Positions 63,975-64,000 of a stretch of DNA of 64,000 nt are shown in pieces (the first letter of the stretch is position 1; each line of letters begins with the position of its first letter). The DNA is from Companilactobacillus versmoldensis DSM 14857 = KCTC 3814. GTDB taxonomy: Bacteria > Bacillota > Bacilli > Lactobacillales > Lactobacillaceae. The stretch is taken from the NCBI RefSeq assembly GCF_001434295.1, contig NZ_AZFA01000007.1, forward strand, positions 49,916 through 113,915, in the 5' to 3' direction. A program made the translations under genes and the position numbers. Below the pieces are notes generated by a model, which was given only the letters and a program-made list of their open reading frames with translations, was not told the DNA's origin and ran no database searches.

Positions 63975-64000
63975 TTATTAAGGCTCTAAGTCAAATCGTA

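Noticed and set aside
1..64000. Insertion sequence, prophage or integrative element ends
   Set aside because: No transposase, integrase, terminal inverted repeats or attachment-site duplication was seen; the CRISPR locus has no visible boundary repeats.

Overview
The window looks like the chromosomal origin region of a low-GC Gram-positive bacterium, most likely a Lactobacillaceae member. I would guess a Companilactobacillus-like species, but that is inferred from gene content and style, not from a search. Pointers are the order rpmH-rnpA-yidC-mnmE-mnmG on one side of oriC and dnaA-dnaN-S4-recF-gyrB-gyrA-rpsF-ssb-rpsR on the other, T-box control of asnS, sortase-free secreted proteins with a SLAP-like domain, many small alpha/beta hydrolases, CopY-type copper boxes and CcpA-type cre sites.

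Layout. 1-386: 3' part missing cysteine hydrolase. 558-6967: a complete type II-A CRISPR-Cas locus (cas9, tracrRNA on the opposite strand, cas1, cas2, csn2, array of four repeats and three 30-nt spacers). 7.0-17.7 kb: accessory and cell-surface genes (two alpha/beta hydrolases, amino-acid permease, two paralogous secreted proteins, a DsbB-like protein with a small partner, an overlapping hemH-mntH pair, a lipoprotein, a LOG-family protein). 18.1-20.8 kb: a copper operon (membrane cupredoxin, soluble cupredoxin, P1B ATPase) behind two CopY-type operators. 20.8-25.3 kb: epoxide-hydrolase-like protein, rarA, then the T-box-controlled asnS. 25.3-37.0 kb: membrane protein, tandem duplicate lipoproteins, map, a DUF915-type lipoprotein, two acetyltransferases, a frameshifted LysR regulator with two SDR genes, a DUF606-type transporter, nitroreductase and succinate-semialdehyde-type dehydrogenase.

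37.5-45.7 kb carries a methyl/sulfur theme: mmuM and mmuP divergently arranged (S-methylmethionine uptake and use as methyl donor for homocysteine), then a co-directional run of an NhaC-family transporter, an acyl-CoA-dehydrogenase-like flavoprotein without the usual catalytic glutamate, a cytosolic PhnD-like binding protein, a core MetE-type methyltransferase split by a 2-base slip, and an OsmC-like protein. I regard this as the most likely undescribed pathway in the window. 45.8-64 kb: CoA-disulfide reductase/rhodanese, a gene remnant, a small protein and the conserved origin genes.

Chromosome-maintenance signals are unusually visible: DnaA boxes on both sides of dnaA, a further small cluster near 45.7 kb, and three parS sequences (23.1, 37.4 and 63.1 kb) around oriC. 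Several genes look damaged: the LysR regulator (1-nt insertion), a quinol-monooxygenase-like gene (in-frame TAA), the MetE-like gene (2-nt loss) and a short remnant at 47.8 kb. These could be real decay or sequencing errors. No tRNA, rRNA, insertion sequence or prophage was found.
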